Source: Hyphomicrobiales bacterium (GTDB taxonomy: Bacteria > Pseudomonadota > Alphaproteobacteria > Rhizobiales > Beijerinckiaceae). From it: 64,000 bases of DNA. The stretch spans positions 38,448 through 102,447 of the forward strand of contig JAQGJH010000099.1 of the NCBI GenBank assembly GCA_028290705.1. Reading direction: 5' to 3'. The notes under the pieces are model-generated. The model made no database searches. It was not told the DNA's origin and saw only the letters and a program-made list of their open reading frames with translations. The position numbers and the translations under genes are program-made. Every line of letters begins with the position of its first letter. Position 1 is the stretch's first letter. Positions 18,633 through 27,450 of the stretch are shown piece by piece.

Positions 18633-19604
18633 TTACTCGGCCGCGAGAGCGCGACCGTCTCCAAGCCCATTCACCTGCCGCATCAAGGATCGCGTCATGC
18701 GCGTCAGGTCGGCGCTGACCGCCGCGAAGGCCGGCAGTTTCTGCAGCGTCCTTTCGTCCATGTAGAGGGATCGCTTGATCTCGATCTGCAGGGCGTGGAA
18801 TCCGGCGCCTGGACTGCCGTAGTGCTCGGTGATGAAGCCGCCCGCATACGGCTTGTTGCGCTGAACCGAATAGCCCATCTGGCGCAACTCGTACTCGACC
18901 AGGTCGACGATGAACGAGCCGCAGCTCGTCCCGTAACGGTCACCAAGGATGAAATCCGCATCGGCGCGGTCGCAACCCGGCGCGGATCGCTCGGCCGCAC
19001 GGGGCGTTTGCGGGCCGGCGGCGGACGAGGGCATCGAGTGGCAATCGATCAGCACCGCGACGCCATGCGCCTCGGAGGCGCGCCGCATCAATTGGCGTAG
19101 CGCATGATGGTAAGGCTTGTAGAGGCCTTCGATCCGGCGAATCGCCTCTTCGACGGGCATGCGGCCAGCATAGATTTCCTGCGCCTCGCCCACGACGCGC
19201 GCAATCGTCCCCAGGCCGCCGGCGACCCGAAGCGAGCGCGTGTTGGCGTAAGCCGGAAGTTTCCCGTCGAACATGCGCGGGTCGAGCTCGTAGGGCTCGC
19301 GATTCACGTCCAGGAATGCGCGTGGAAAATGCGCCCGCAGAAGAGGCGCGCCGAGCCCGGGCGCCGCGGCGAAGAGTTCGTCCACGAAGGCATCTTCGGA
19401 GCGACGCAGCGAAAGGCCGTCGAGCCGGGACGAGGCCAGGAAGCTCGCGGGATAGATCGATCCGGAATGCGGCGACGAGAACACCAGCGGAGAGGCGAGA
19501 TCCTCGGGTTCGAGCACGTCGAACGGCGGATCGAACTCGGGCGCGATCGACCCGGCGGGGGATCCGAGCGGCGTCTCTCCCCGACCGATTTTCGACCGTT
19601 TCAT
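18633..19604 (-). CDS. N-formylglutamate amidohydrolase
   Basis: A 323-residue cytoplasmic hydrolase of the N-formylglutamate amidohydrolase family, which releases glutamate and formate at the end of one histidine degradation route. Recognisable blocks are VFSSPHSGSIYP near the N-terminus, FLDVNREPYELDPRMF, LIDCHSMPS (metal-binding region) and HALQIEIKRSLYMDE. The ATG at 19604 follows GGAGACGGGA; a further upstream ATG at 19679 is less likely. No hut genes are nearby, so it may serve general formyl- or acyl-amino-acid turnover. Confidence 0.88.
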   Translation of the reverse strand: MKRSKIGRGETPLGSPAGSIAPEFDPPFDVLEPEDLASPLVFSSPHSGSIYPASFLASSRLDGLSLRRSEDAFVDELFAAAPGLGAPLLRAHFPRAFLDVNREPYELDPRMFDGKLPAYANTRSLRVAGGLGTIARVVGEAQEIYAGRMPVEEAIRRIEGLYKPYHHALRQLMRRASEAHGVAVLIDCHSMPSSAAGPQTPRAAERSAPGCDRADADFILGDRYGTSCGSFIVDLVEYELRQMGYSVQRNKPYAGGFITEHYGSPGAGFHALQIEIKRSLYMDERTLQKLPAFAAVSADLTRMTRSLMRQVNGLGDGRALAAE

Positions 19605-19842
19605 TCCCGTCTCCGTGCCGTCCGGTTTCGTCGTTCGAGCTTCGTATCCCGCAGATCTCGTTCCGATGTTTGCATGCAATGTGCCAACCCCGGTCCCGGC
19701 TGTCCACGACCCGATTGACGCATGCCCAGCTGTAACGACGCCGTACGGGTCCTTCGTAATTCGCTCGAATGCCCGGCTTTTTTCATCGGTTCTTTACCGT
19801 CCCGGGTGTTTATGCTGAGTGAGTGTCCCGCGTGAGGCCAAG

Positions 19843-20223
19843 ATGAACGAGTCCGTTGTGAATTCCACCAAAATTCTCCTCGCCGAGGACGACAACGACA
19901 TGCGCCGCTTCCTGGTGAAAGCTCTCCAGAACGCCGGCTACGACGTTGCTTCCTTCGACAATGGCCTCTCGGCCTATAACCGGTTGCGCGAAGAACCGTT
20001 CGAACTTCTGCTGACCGATATCGTGATGCCGGAAATGGACGGCATCGAACTGGCGCGCCGCGCCACCGAACTCGATCCCGACATCAAGGTGATGTTCATC
20101 ACGGGCTTCGCGGCCGTCGCCCTGAACCCCGACAACAATGCGCCGAAAGAGGCCAAGATTCTCTCGAAGCCGTTTCACCTGAAGGACCTCGTCAACGAGG
20201 TTCAAAGGCTGCTCGCCGCCTAA
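19843..20223 (+). CDS. cpdR: Cell-cycle response regulator CpdR
   Basis: A 126-residue single-domain receiver protein. ILLAEDDNDMRRFLVKAL contains the acidic pocket, LLLTDIVMPEMDGIELARRA holds the phospho-acceptor Asp59, and ITGFAAVALNP plus LSKPFHLKDLVNEV complete it. The sequence is nearly a consensus CpdR, which in Caulobacter and rhizobia, when unphosphorylated, directs ClpXP to degrade CtrA and other substrates. The ATG at 19843 follows AGGCCAAG; GTG 19819 would add eight residues. Confidence 0.95.
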   Translation: MNESVVNSTKILLAEDDNDMRRFLVKALQNAGYDVASFDNGLSAYNRLREEPFELLLTDIVMPEMDGIELARRATELDPDIKVMFITGFAAVALNPDNNAPKEAKILSKPFHLKDLVNEVQRLLAA

Positions 20224-20258
20224 AGGCCCGAACAGGCGGGAAAGGTTCGAGCAAAGCG

Positions 20259-20287
20259 CTTGCGTGGCGTGGCGCGAGCCATTATAC
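20259..20287 (+). promoter_or_regulatory. Probable tRNA-Val promoter
   Basis: CTTGCG (20259-20264) and TTATAC (20282-20287) are separated by 17 bases, about 42 bases before the tRNA 5' end. Confidence 0.6.
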
Positions 20288-20328
20288 CCCGCCCATTCCG
20301 ATTGCACGGGCGACGCCGCCCGCGCCTC

Positions 20329-20403
<75 letters not shown>

Positions 20404-20407
20404 TTTT

Positions 20408-20459
20408 GAAAGCCCTGGACCAGATTCCCGTCGGAATCCGCTCCGGGGCTTTCTGCTTT
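20408..20459 (+). terminator. Branched terminator after tRNA-Val
   Basis: GAAAGCCC (20408-20415) pairs with GGGCTTTC (20446-20453). An inner hairpin GATTCC/GGAATC (20423-20438) sits inside it. The tail is only moderately T-rich. Confidence 0.65.
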
Positions 20460-20485
20460 CAGGGCAGTCGAGGAGGGTCTACTCC

Positions 20486-20899
20486 GTGCATCATCGGTTT
20501 CGGATCGGCGTCGTCCTATGGCTGACGATCTCGCAGGCGTTGGTCGGGCCCGCACGTGCCGACGACGCGGACATTGCGGGGCGCGTCGGGCTGGCGGAAG
20601 CCGAGGCTCCGCCCGCGAGTCTCGCCAGCTGCGACAGTCTGCCGGCCGCGCTGGAGGGGCTCGTGGAGCCCGAGCGGCGCATCGATCTCTGGATCGAAGG
20701 CGTGTTGACGCTCGTCCAGACCGATGGGGCCTTGTGGTATCTCGCGGTCTGTTCGCAACCGGCCGTGCGTGTCCTGTGCGTGACATACAGCGACAACGGC
20801 ATGAAGCTTGGCGACCGCGTCGCGCTTCGCGGCGCGTATCATCGGCAGGATCGCGTCCACGTGTTGCTCGATCCATGTCTGGCTTCGCCTGCCGAGTGA
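20486..20899 (+). CDS. Hypothetical secreted protein
   Basis: A 137-residue protein I do not recognise. It begins with a signal peptide (MHHRFRIGVVLWLTISQAL, cleavage near ARADD), followed by an acidic mature part. Four Cys are seen in the mature chain (CDSL, CSQP, VLCVTYS, DPCL), suggesting one or two disulfides. Late beta-strand motifs such as GDRVALRGAYHRQ hint at a small OB-like or beta-barrel fold. The GTG start at 20486 follows GAGGAGGG. It lies 94 bases before a Bug-type binding protein on the same strand and may share its transcript. Confidence 0.65.
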   Translation: MHHRFRIGVVLWLTISQALVGPARADDADIAGRVGLAEAEAPPASLASCDSLPAALEGLVEPERRIDLWIEGVLTLVQTDGALWYLAVCSQPAVRVLCVTYSDNGMKLGDRVALRGAYHRQDRVHVLLDPCLASPAE

Positions 20900-20993
20900 T
20901 GCGATGGGGGCGTCCCCGGCTTGACCGCACGCGCCAAGACTGATGAGCTTCCTCCAAGGCCTCGAACACGCGGCCACCCCGGGAGGAAGTTTC

Positions 20994-22025
20994 ATGACGC
21001 TCATGTCTCGTGTGCTGCGTAGCTGCTTGCTTGCCGCCGTTGTGACGAGCCCCTTGCAGGCAGCCGCGCAGACGCCGGCTGAATTCTACAAGGGCAAGAC
21101 CATCACGCTGCTGATCGGCTTCCCTCCGGGCGGAGGTTACGACGCAAACGCGCGTGTGCTGGCGCGCCACATGGGCCGCTTCATTCCCGGCAACCCGACG
21201 ATCGTTCCCTCCAACATGCCTGGCGCGGGCTCCATCACGGCCGCGAACCACGTGTTCAACCAGGCGGAGGCGGACGGCACCGTACTGGCGATCTTCGCCT
21301 CGTCTGCCGCCATGGAGGCGATCTTCGGCAACAAGACCGCGCGATTCGATCCGGTCAAATTCAGCTGGGTCGGCTCGATGGCCCAGGAGGTCGCGTATTG
21401 CGGGGTGTGGCAGGCGCCTGGCGCCGCCAGCACGTGGAAGGACGTCATGGAAAAGGAGACGATCTTCGGCGGCGGCGCGCAGGCTGCGATCACGACGCAG
21501 CACGCCATGGTGCTGAAAAACGTGCTGGGCGCGAAGGTGAAGGTCATCCCGGGCTATCCGGGCACGCGCGACGTGAATCTCGCGATGATCCGCGGCGAGG
21601 TCAATGGCTCGTGCGGTCTCTATGGATCGTCGATCAATTCGCAATGGCAGAAGGAAGTGCAGAGCGGCCAGTTGAAGCTCGTCATCCAGATGGGCTCGGT
21701 GAAGGGCAAGGATTTCGGCGACATTCCAAGCGTGTTCGATTTCGCCAAGACCGACGAAGAGCGGCAGATCCTCGACGTTCATTTCGGCCAGCAGGTACTC
21801 TCGCGGCCGATCGCCGGACCGCCGAACATTCCGGCGGCGCGCCTGGCCGCGTTGCGCGAGGCGTTTCAGAAGACCTTGAAGGACCCGGAGTTCCTGGCAG
21901 ACGCAAACAAGACCGGTCTCGACATTTCGGCGGTGAGCGGAGAGGAGATCGAAGCTGCGTTGAAACGCTTCGCGTCGCTGCCGCCGGCCGTGCTGGTGAA
22001 AGCCCAGGAAGCCATGGGCCGGTGA
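20994..22025 (+). CDS. Bug/TctC-family solute-binding protein A
   Basis: A 343-residue periplasmic binding protein of the tripartite tricarboxylate transporter group. Signal peptide at 1-26. The mature protein starts TPAEFYKGKTITLLIGFPPGGGYDANAR, where the GGGYD turn carries the ligand-carboxylate Asp, and continues RFIPGNP...NMPGAGS. It has two Cys, 136 and 207, a pair shared by four other copies here. Bug proteins bind dicarboxylates, aromatic acids or amino acids. No TctA/TctB membrane genes are adjacent, so transport or sensing partners are unknown. The ATG follows GGGAGGAAG. Confidence 0.88.
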   Translation: MTLMSRVLRSCLLAAVVTSPLQAAAQTPAEFYKGKTITLLIGFPPGGGYDANARVLARHMGRFIPGNPTIVPSNMPGAGSITAANHVFNQAEADGTVLAIFASSAAMEAIFGNKTARFDPVKFSWVGSMAQEVAYCGVWQAPGAASTWKDVMEKETIFGGGAQAAITTQHAMVLKNVLGAKVKVIPGYPGTRDVNLAMIRGEVNGSCGLYGSSINSQWQKEVQSGQLKLVIQMGSVKGKDFGDIPSVFDFAKTDEERQILDVHFGQQVLSRPIAGPPNIPAARLAALREAFQKTLKDPEFLADANKTGLDISAVSGEEIEAALKRFASLPPAVLVKAQEAMGR

Positions 22026-22050
22026 CGCTCTTCGCCGCGCGGCGCCTTCC

Positions 22051-22263
22051 TCACGAAGGCCCTGCCTCGGCTGCGGCGTGCCCCGCGGGGGTGAGCGACA
22101 GGACGCCGCCGGCGTCCTCGACCAGGCCGAGTGCGACGAAGCGCACAATCATCAGATCGTGCGGAGGCATGTAGGCGAGAATGTTGGACGAGGCAGCCCT
22201 TTGCAGCAGGGCGATTTCACGTTCCGTCAGCAATGCGCCGGGTTGGATTTCTTGGGCGCTCAT
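22051..22263 (-). CDS. Small hypothetical protein, possible winged-helix fold
   Basis: A 70-residue protein without a family name that I can give. The sequence is mainly helical with a ...ERE(I)ALLQRA...HDLMIVRFVALGLVE...LSLTPAGHAAA pattern. The ending resembles the short beta wing of small winged-helix proteins (GLV...LTPAG), so DNA binding is possible but unproven. It lies eight bases downstream of the HNH-like gene on the same strand and is probably co-transcribed with it. No Cys, no signal peptide. Confidence 0.6.
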   Translation of the reverse strand: MSAQEIQPGALLTEREIALLQRAASSNILAYMPPHDLMIVRFVALGLVEDAGGVLSLTPAGHAAAEAGPS

Positions 22264-22271
22264 GCGGACTC

Positions 22272-22997
22272 CTATCCTGCGGGCTCGCGATCTCCGTCGA
22301 CTGTGGCGCGTTTTTCATCGAGACGCCAGCCTGCGCGCTCGCGCGCTTCGTCCTGACACTTGTTCAGGTGACCGTCCCGATTGATCACCTGGAGGTTTGG
22401 CGCGCCCCAGAAGGACAGGAGTTCCGGCCAGGGCCGTTGGCTCTCCTCGCGCCAGACGCGGTAGAGCGGCATGCGGTGATCGACTTCGCCGGACTTGAGC
22501 AGGCGCTTTGCGGTGACCGGACAGACGCGGCCCTGCGCCTTGCGAAGGATGGCGAGATAGTCGCGCGGGGCGGTCCAGAGCTTCCACGCCGCGACGCAGC
22601 AGGCATGCCACGAGGCATTCTTGTTCGGCTCGCCCCGTCCCCAGAGGTCGACGTGCCAGCCGAAGCGGAATGCGGGCTGGCCGCAGACGCAGCAATGTCC
22701 GCGACCGAGAGAAAAGCGCTCGTCGCGATAGGGCGCGGGCGGCAAGCGGAAGTCGGCTGCGGAACTGCGCCAGGTCCAGCCGTCGGGTGCGCCGCTGCGG
22801 GCCGCCAGCGCCCGCGCGAGCCTGTCGGCGCGCAGGGGATGCGCGCGCCAGTAGGAGTCCATGGCCAGGCGGGGCGTGGGGGGAACCAGCGGCCGGCTCA
22901 GCGCATGAGCCAGAACAGTCTTGGGAAACACGGCCGGAAGCGCCTTGTTCAATCGGGCGAGCGCGCGGGCGTTTTTCTCGTCTTTCCAGGCGGACAC
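22272..22997 (-). CDS. HNH-endonuclease-like protein
   Basis: About 241 residues. A CVCGQP Cys pair in the middle is followed by CPVTAKRLLKSGEVDHRMPLYRV and NLQVINRDGHLNKCQDE. The Asp-His, Asn and His spacing matches the beta-beta-alpha metal core of HNH nucleases, with the DH as catalytic pair. A GTG at 22997 is preceded by AGGGGA at ideal distance and is my chosen start; ATGs at 23012 and 23030 are alternatives. Context is a two-gene unit with a small helical protein, not a recognisable restriction or defence system. DNA substrate unknown. Confidence 0.7.
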   Translation of the reverse strand: MSAWKDEKNARALARLNKALPAVFPKTVLAHALSRPLVPPTPRLAMDSYWRAHPLRADRLARALAARSGAPDGWTWRSSAADFRLPPAPYRDERFSLGRGHCCVCGQPAFRFGWHVDLWGRGEPNKNASWHACCVAAWKLWTAPRDYLAILRKAQGRVCPVTAKRLLKSGEVDHRMPLYRVWREESQRPWPELLSFWGAPNLQVINRDGHLNKCQDEARERAGWRLDEKRATVDGDREPAG

Positions 22998-23152
22998 AGC
23001 GTTTCCCCTCATGCGAATCGACGTGAGCATGCATGGCGCGTCTTAGCGTTTGTTTACCCGTCGCGCGCGCAACACGCCGCAAGCCCTCGGTTGCGGGGAA
23101 CCGCCAATGGTCTAAGCTTCACCGCTCCGCACTCGAACGACGGGACACAGGG

Positions 23153-24127
23153 ATGAAGCGCTTTCTGGCCGGATTGGCTCTGCTCGCAGGCTCGGCAATG
23201 TTCGCATCCTTGCCTGTCGCCGCTCAAGACTGGCCGACGCGCCAGCCCATCAAGGTGGTGGTGACGCTCTCGCCCGGCAGCGCGACCGACGTTCTGGCCC
23301 GGCTCGCCTTCGAGCAGGTCAGCAAGCAGATCGGACAGGCCATCGTGATCGAAAACCGCGCCGGCGCGGGACAGCGCATCGGCACGACGTTCGCGGCGCG
23401 GGCGGAGCCCGACGGCTACACGCTGCTGGTCAATTCCTCGACCCACACGCTGTTCTCGGCGATGTTCGCCAACCTGCCGTTCGACGTGACGCGCGACTTC
23501 GTCGCGCTGGCGCCTCTGGCCAGCATTCCGACCGTCATGGTGACGCCGGCGTCGCGCGGATGGTCGAGCCTGGGGGATTTCATCGCGGCGGCGAAAGCCA
23601 AGCCGGGCTCGATCAATTTCGGCTCGGGCGGCATCGGCAATTCCACGCATCTGGCGGCGGAGCGCATGCGCATGGCGGCGCGTTTCGACGCCGTGCACGT
23701 GCCTTATGCGGGCGCGCCCGAAGCGATCAACGAGGTCCTGTCGGGTCGCGTGGATTTCTACTTCTCGCCCGTGCCTCCGGCGCTTTCGCTGATCCGCGAC
23801 GGCAAGCTGAAAGCCCTGGCGGTGTCGAGTTCGAAGCGTTCCTCGGTGCTGCCGGACGTGCCCACGACGGTCGAGGCGGGGCTGCCGGATTCGGGCTACG
23901 AATTCTGGATCGGCGCGTTCGCGCCCGCCAAGACGCCGCGCGCCATCGTCGATCGTCTGGCGAGCGAATTGCGGACCGCGCTCGAGTCGCCCGCCGTTCG
24001 CACGAAATATGCCGCGCTCGGCGCGGATCCGATGCCCATGAGTTCCACTGACTTCGACGCCTATGTGCGCAAGGAGGTCGAGCTCAACGCCGCGATCGTG
24101 CAGGCGGTCGGCATCAAGCGCGAGTGA
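23153..24127 (+). CDS. Bug/TctC-family solute-binding protein B (classical type)
   Basis: A 324-residue secreted binding protein with a signal peptide (cleavage near VAAQD). The mature start DWPTRQPIKVVVTLSPGSATDVLAR is the classical Bug opening, with the ligand Asp in the ATD turn. ENRAGAGQRIGT and EPDGYTLLVNSS follow, and FGSGGIGNSTH forms the second lobe pocket. It lacks the paired Cys of the divergent copies. Classical Bug proteins deliver organic acids to TctAB carriers, absent here. It converges with binding protein C; 19 bases separate the stops. Confidence 0.92.
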   Translation: MKRFLAGLALLAGSAMFASLPVAAQDWPTRQPIKVVVTLSPGSATDVLARLAFEQVSKQIGQAIVIENRAGAGQRIGTTFAARAEPDGYTLLVNSSTHTLFSAMFANLPFDVTRDFVALAPLASIPTVMVTPASRGWSSLGDFIAAAKAKPGSINFGSGGIGNSTHLAAERMRMAARFDAVHVPYAGAPEAINEVLSGRVDFYFSPVPPALSLIRDGKLKALAVSSSKRSSVLPDVPTTVEAGLPDSGYEFWIGAFAPAKTPRAIVDRLASELRTALESPAVRTKYAALGADPMPMSSTDFDAYVRKEVELNAAIVQAVGIKRE

Positions 24128-24146
24128 TCCCGAGGCGTTCGGCCCG

Positions 24147-25172
24147 TCAGCGGCCGAGCGCCTTGCGGGCTTCCTCGACGAGATCTTGCGGGGCCTCATA
24201 GACCTTCTTCATCAGCGCCTCGATGGTCCGGCCCGTCTTGGGCGCGATGTCGAGCTGCGCTTTTTTGGCGTCCGCGAGGAAGTCAGGATCCTTCATGGTC
24301 TTGTCGAAGGCCGTGCGCAGGATCGCGAGTTGTGCCGGCTCGGTGCCGGGAGGGGCGACGAAGGGGCGGTGAAACTCCTGCTGCGACAGAATGAGTTCCG
24401 CCACGTCGCGATTTCGGCCGGACACATATTTCCAGATCGACGGCACGCCCATCTTTTCGAGTTCGGGATCGGGCTCGATGCCGACCTGAAGAATCATGTG
24501 CGATTGATCGGTGTTGTACCAGTCGGGCTTCTGGGCCGCGAAAGACGCGGTGTCGAAGCCGCAGACACCGTCCAGTTCGCCGCGCTCCATTGCGAGCACG
24601 ACGAGCGACGTCGAATTATAGCCATTGACCACGTTGAATTTCGCGCCCGCGAGATGGTTCAGCATCAGGGCATAATCGGTGGTGGAAGAGCCGGGTGAAT
24701 TGCCGCCCATGTTGGACGGGATCTTCATGGCGTCCTCGAAGGTCTTGATCTTCGATTTGTGGTAGGTGACGCAGACGCGCGTTCCGCTGTTGGCGCTGCC
24801 GATCATCGCCAATTTGGCGGGATCGTAGCGGAACTTCAGCTTGTCGTTGACCAGCGGTTCGAACAGGGCGCCGGGCTGCAGCAGCGCAATCGTGGTGCCG
24901 TCCTTGGGCGCTTGCGTGGTGAGATATTCGGCGGTCTTCATGCTGCCCGCGCCCGGCATGTTCTTGGGCACGTAGGTCGGATGTCCCGGAATGTGCCGCA
25001 CCATGTGATGCAGCACGGTGCGGGCATAGCGGTCGTAGCCGCCGCCGACTCCCGAACCGATGAGGATTTCGATCGACTTGCCGGCGTAGAAGTCGCTGGC
25101 TTTTGCGGGCATCATCGCGACGAGAACGGCTGCGGCCGCGCCGCAAAGCTGAATGATCGAGCGTTTCCCCAT
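24147..25172 (-). CDS. Bug-like solute-binding protein C (Cys-pair type)
   Basis: A 341-residue periplasmic protein: signal peptide (MGKRSIIQLCGAAAAVLVAM), then SDFYAGKSIEILIGSGVGGGYDRYAR, RHIPGHP and NMPGAGS. Cys134 (SGTRVCVTYHKSKIKTFEDA) and Cys204 (GELDGVCGFD) form the shared pair. It is the closest relative in the window of copy I at 57487, with which it shares the SGTRVCVTY block, so the two may bind similar ligands. It lies 154 bases downstream of the class II aldolase on the same strand and could be the third gene of that unit. Confidence 0.88.
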   Translation of the reverse strand: MGKRSIIQLCGAAAAVLVAMMPAKASDFYAGKSIEILIGSGVGGGYDRYARTVLHHMVRHIPGHPTYVPKNMPGAGSMKTAEYLTTQAPKDGTTIALLQPGALFEPLVNDKLKFRYDPAKLAMIGSANSGTRVCVTYHKSKIKTFEDAMKIPSNMGGNSPGSSTTDYALMLNHLAGAKFNVVNGYNSTSLVVLAMERGELDGVCGFDTASFAAQKPDWYNTDQSHMILQVGIEPDPELEKMGVPSIWKYVSGRNRDVAELILSQQEFHRPFVAPPGTEPAQLAILRTAFDKTMKDPDFLADAKKAQLDIAPKTGRTIEALMKKVYEAPQDLVEEARKALGR

Positions 25173-25326
25173 GACGTCCCCTCACTTGTTGCGTGGGTGG
25201 CAGACCGGGGGAGTGTAGCGTGCGGCATGAATTTGCAAAGCGTCTCTTTTCAAGAAATGCCTGACGGAATGCGGCTTTCTCAAACTTGTTTCGCTGCGAC
25301 GCACGACGACGCTGCGCTGCGATATG

Positions 25327-26064
25327 TCAGTTTCCGGCCCACGCCGCGGGGACGATGCCGGCGTTCACGGCTCGACCCAAGTAATAAGACCAGAGCTTGC
25401 CGATGTGGAATTCGCGCATCTCGTGCCGATTGACCTGATCGATCTCGTCCTGCGTCAGGGGAAGCGGCTCGGCTCCGGCCTGCAGCACCTGCATGAGCGC
25501 GAGGGCGTTTTCCTGAAAGTGGATGGCGTCGACGAGGAGTGCGGGAACCGACTCGGCCACCAGCGTGAGGCCGTGGGCGCGCATCAGCACGGCATTGTGG
25601 GGACCAAGCGTGCGGGCCAGCGATGCCGCCTGTTCGGTGTGCTTGATGTGGCTTGGATCGGGATGGGTCGGGATGCCGCTCTCCCATCGCACCGCGCGGG
25701 CGCGCATGGGCTTCAGCTGCACGCCTTTCATCATCGTGAAGGCGATGGCCAGATCCATGTGGCAGTGCAGGATCGACTGAATGTCCGGCCGCGCGCGAAA
25801 CATCTCGACATGCAGGGCGAGTTCGGCCGGAGGATTGCCTTCGCCCTCCAGCACCTTGCCCTCGTAGTCGACGACCAGCAGCCTGTCGGGACGCAGGTCG
25901 GCCCGCGAGTCGAGCCCGGTCTGGATCAGGAAGCCTCCGCCCGGCAGCCGAGTCGAGACGTGGCCGCTGTAATCCAGGATCTTCTCGGCGACGAGAATGC
26001 GGGTGGCGGCCGCAACCTCTCGGGCGAGGCCTTCGTGGACGGTGCGCGCGTTGGATTGCGTCAT
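25327..26064 (-). CDS. Class II aldolase/adducin family protein
   Basis: A 245-residue cytoplasmic enzyme. The class II aldolase/adducin fold is marked by LDYSGHVSTRLPGGGFLIQ (phosphate/carbonyl loop), ILHCHMDLAIAFT (metal His pair) and VLMRAHGLTLVAES (third metal His). Members are fuculose- or ribulose-phosphate aldolases or epimerases, and some are 4-hydroxy-phthalate-type decarboxylases. The substrate cannot be read from sequence. It starts 11 bases after the stop of binding protein D on the same strand. That suggests the D ligand, or its product, is its substrate. Confidence 0.88.
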   Translation of the reverse strand: MTQSNARTVHEGLAREVAAATRILVAEKILDYSGHVSTRLPGGGFLIQTGLDSRADLRPDRLLVVDYEGKVLEGEGNPPAELALHVEMFRARPDIQSILHCHMDLAIAFTMMKGVQLKPMRARAVRWESGIPTHPDPSHIKHTEQAASLARTLGPHNAVLMRAHGLTLVAESVPALLVDAIHFQENALALMQVLQAGAEPLPLTQDEIDQVNRHEMREFHIGKLWSYYLGRAVNAGIVPAAWAGN

Positions 26065-26075
26065 GCGGGCCCCCT

Positions 26076-27131
26076 TCAGAGATTTTTCTCGACGCCGCCG
26101 ATGATCTCCTGCAGACGGTCGGCAATGGGCTTGGGCGTGTCGACGATCTCGCCGACGATGCGCTGCAGTTCCTCTCCCGACACCGGATCGATGTCGAGAT
26201 TTTCCTTCTTGGCCGCTTCCAGGAAGGCAGGGTCCTTCACCATGGCGTCGAAGGCCGCGCGCAGCGCCTTGACGCGATCTTCGGGAACGCCCGGCGTCGT
26301 GAAGATCGGCCGCCCGATGGTGGTCGATGCGGAGAGCAGTTTCAGAACCGCGCGATCCTCCTCGTTGGTGGCGAGATCCATCAGCAGGGGAACGTCGGGC
26401 AGATCGGGCGCCTTGGTCAGGCCGATCTGAACCAGGATGTTGATCTTCTTGTCGCGGATCCAGTCGGCGCGCGTCGCCTTCCAGGCGCCCCAGGCATTCG
26501 AGCCGCGTCCCGCGACCTCGCCGCGCTCCATCGCGAGGCTGATGTCGTTGCCTCCCGGATAGCCCAGGATGATCTTGAACTTCGTGCCCAGAATGGCGTT
26601 CATGGCCTTCGGGTATTGCGAAGAGGTGGAGCCGCCCGTCGCCCCCATGGGCGCTTCGATCCGCTTGGCGTCCTCGATGGTTTTTATCGGGCTGGTGTGC
26701 CAGGTGACGGTCGTGTTGTTGTCGGCCGTCGGATTGCCGATGTAGATCAGTTCGCGCGTGTCGACGCGCAATTGCTTGTCACCCATCGCCTGTCCGACCG
26801 AGAGCGACTGGTCTCCCGTCGCCAGGACGGTGCCGTCGCGCGGGGCCGCCGTGTAGACCCAGGTGGTCGCCGTGCGGCTGCCGCCGCCCGGCATGTTGCG
26901 CGGAATGATGAGCGGCTTGCCGGGCAGGTAATTGCCGAGGTGCCGGGCGACGAGGCGGGCGTAGAGATCATAGGTGCCGCCGGCCGAATAGCCGATGATC
27001 ATGTCGATCTTCTTGCCTCGGTAGAACTCCTCGACGCTCTGCTGCGCCGCCGCCGGCACTGATGTTCCGGCGAGCGCGCCCATGAAGGCGAGGCTCGTCG
27101 CGACGGCTTTCGCCGAGTTCAGGTGTCCCAT
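26076..27131 (-). CDS. Bug-like solute-binding protein D (no Cys pair)
   Basis: A 351-residue secreted protein with a signal peptide ending near PAAAQ. The mature part starts with SVEEFYRGKKIDMIIGYSAGGTYDLYAR, where the usual GGGYD is GGTYD, then YLPGKP and NMPGGGS. The two positions that hold Cys in copies A, C, F, G and I are non-Cys here (TTVTWHTS and GEVAGRGSNAW). It is followed at 11 bases by a class II aldolase gene and is divergent from a chemoreceptor gene. Periplasmic binding role by family; ligand unknown. Confidence 0.87.
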   Translation of the reverse strand: MGHLNSAKAVATSLAFMGALAGTSVPAAAQQSVEEFYRGKKIDMIIGYSAGGTYDLYARLVARHLGNYLPGKPLIIPRNMPGGGSRTATTWVYTAAPRDGTVLATGDQSLSVGQAMGDKQLRVDTRELIYIGNPTADNNTTVTWHTSPIKTIEDAKRIEAPMGATGGSTSSQYPKAMNAILGTKFKIILGYPGGNDISLAMERGEVAGRGSNAWGAWKATRADWIRDKKINILVQIGLTKAPDLPDVPLLMDLATNEEDRAVLKLLSASTTIGRPIFTTPGVPEDRVKALRAAFDAMVKDPAFLEAAKKENLDIDPVSGEELQRIVGEIVDTPKPIADRLQEIIGGVEKNL

Positions 27132-27450
27132 GTCTTCCTCCCGCGTGGCCGTGTTGTTCCGGCTCCCGTGTCGGGCGACAGTATCGGAAAACCCTGCGCA
27201 AAAGATAGCACCGGCCCGCCAATGGCTTGGTGGAGGCCGCGCATGACAGCTTACCGGTTCTGTAATGTACTGAAATGAATCACATTTTACCTCCTCTGTG
27301 GCAGCGCCTAAGGCAAAGTTTTTACCCGGCGCAGGTTTGATGCGCTCTCGGAATTGGTCTGGCCGCTGACGGTCGAGCACACTCCTGGCGCTCATCTTGC
27401 GCCGGCCGTGCCCGCGCGCGCCTGGCCTGGAGGCTGGGGGAGTGACGACC
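27132..27450. other. Divergent intergenic region between Bug D and the chemoreceptor
   Basis: A 319-base region with a locally AT-rich core (about 27255-27330: GTACTGAAATGAATCACATTTTACC) in otherwise GC-rich DNA. It should hold both promoters. I see no convincing consensus hexamer pair, hairpin or small gene. Confidence 0.45.
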
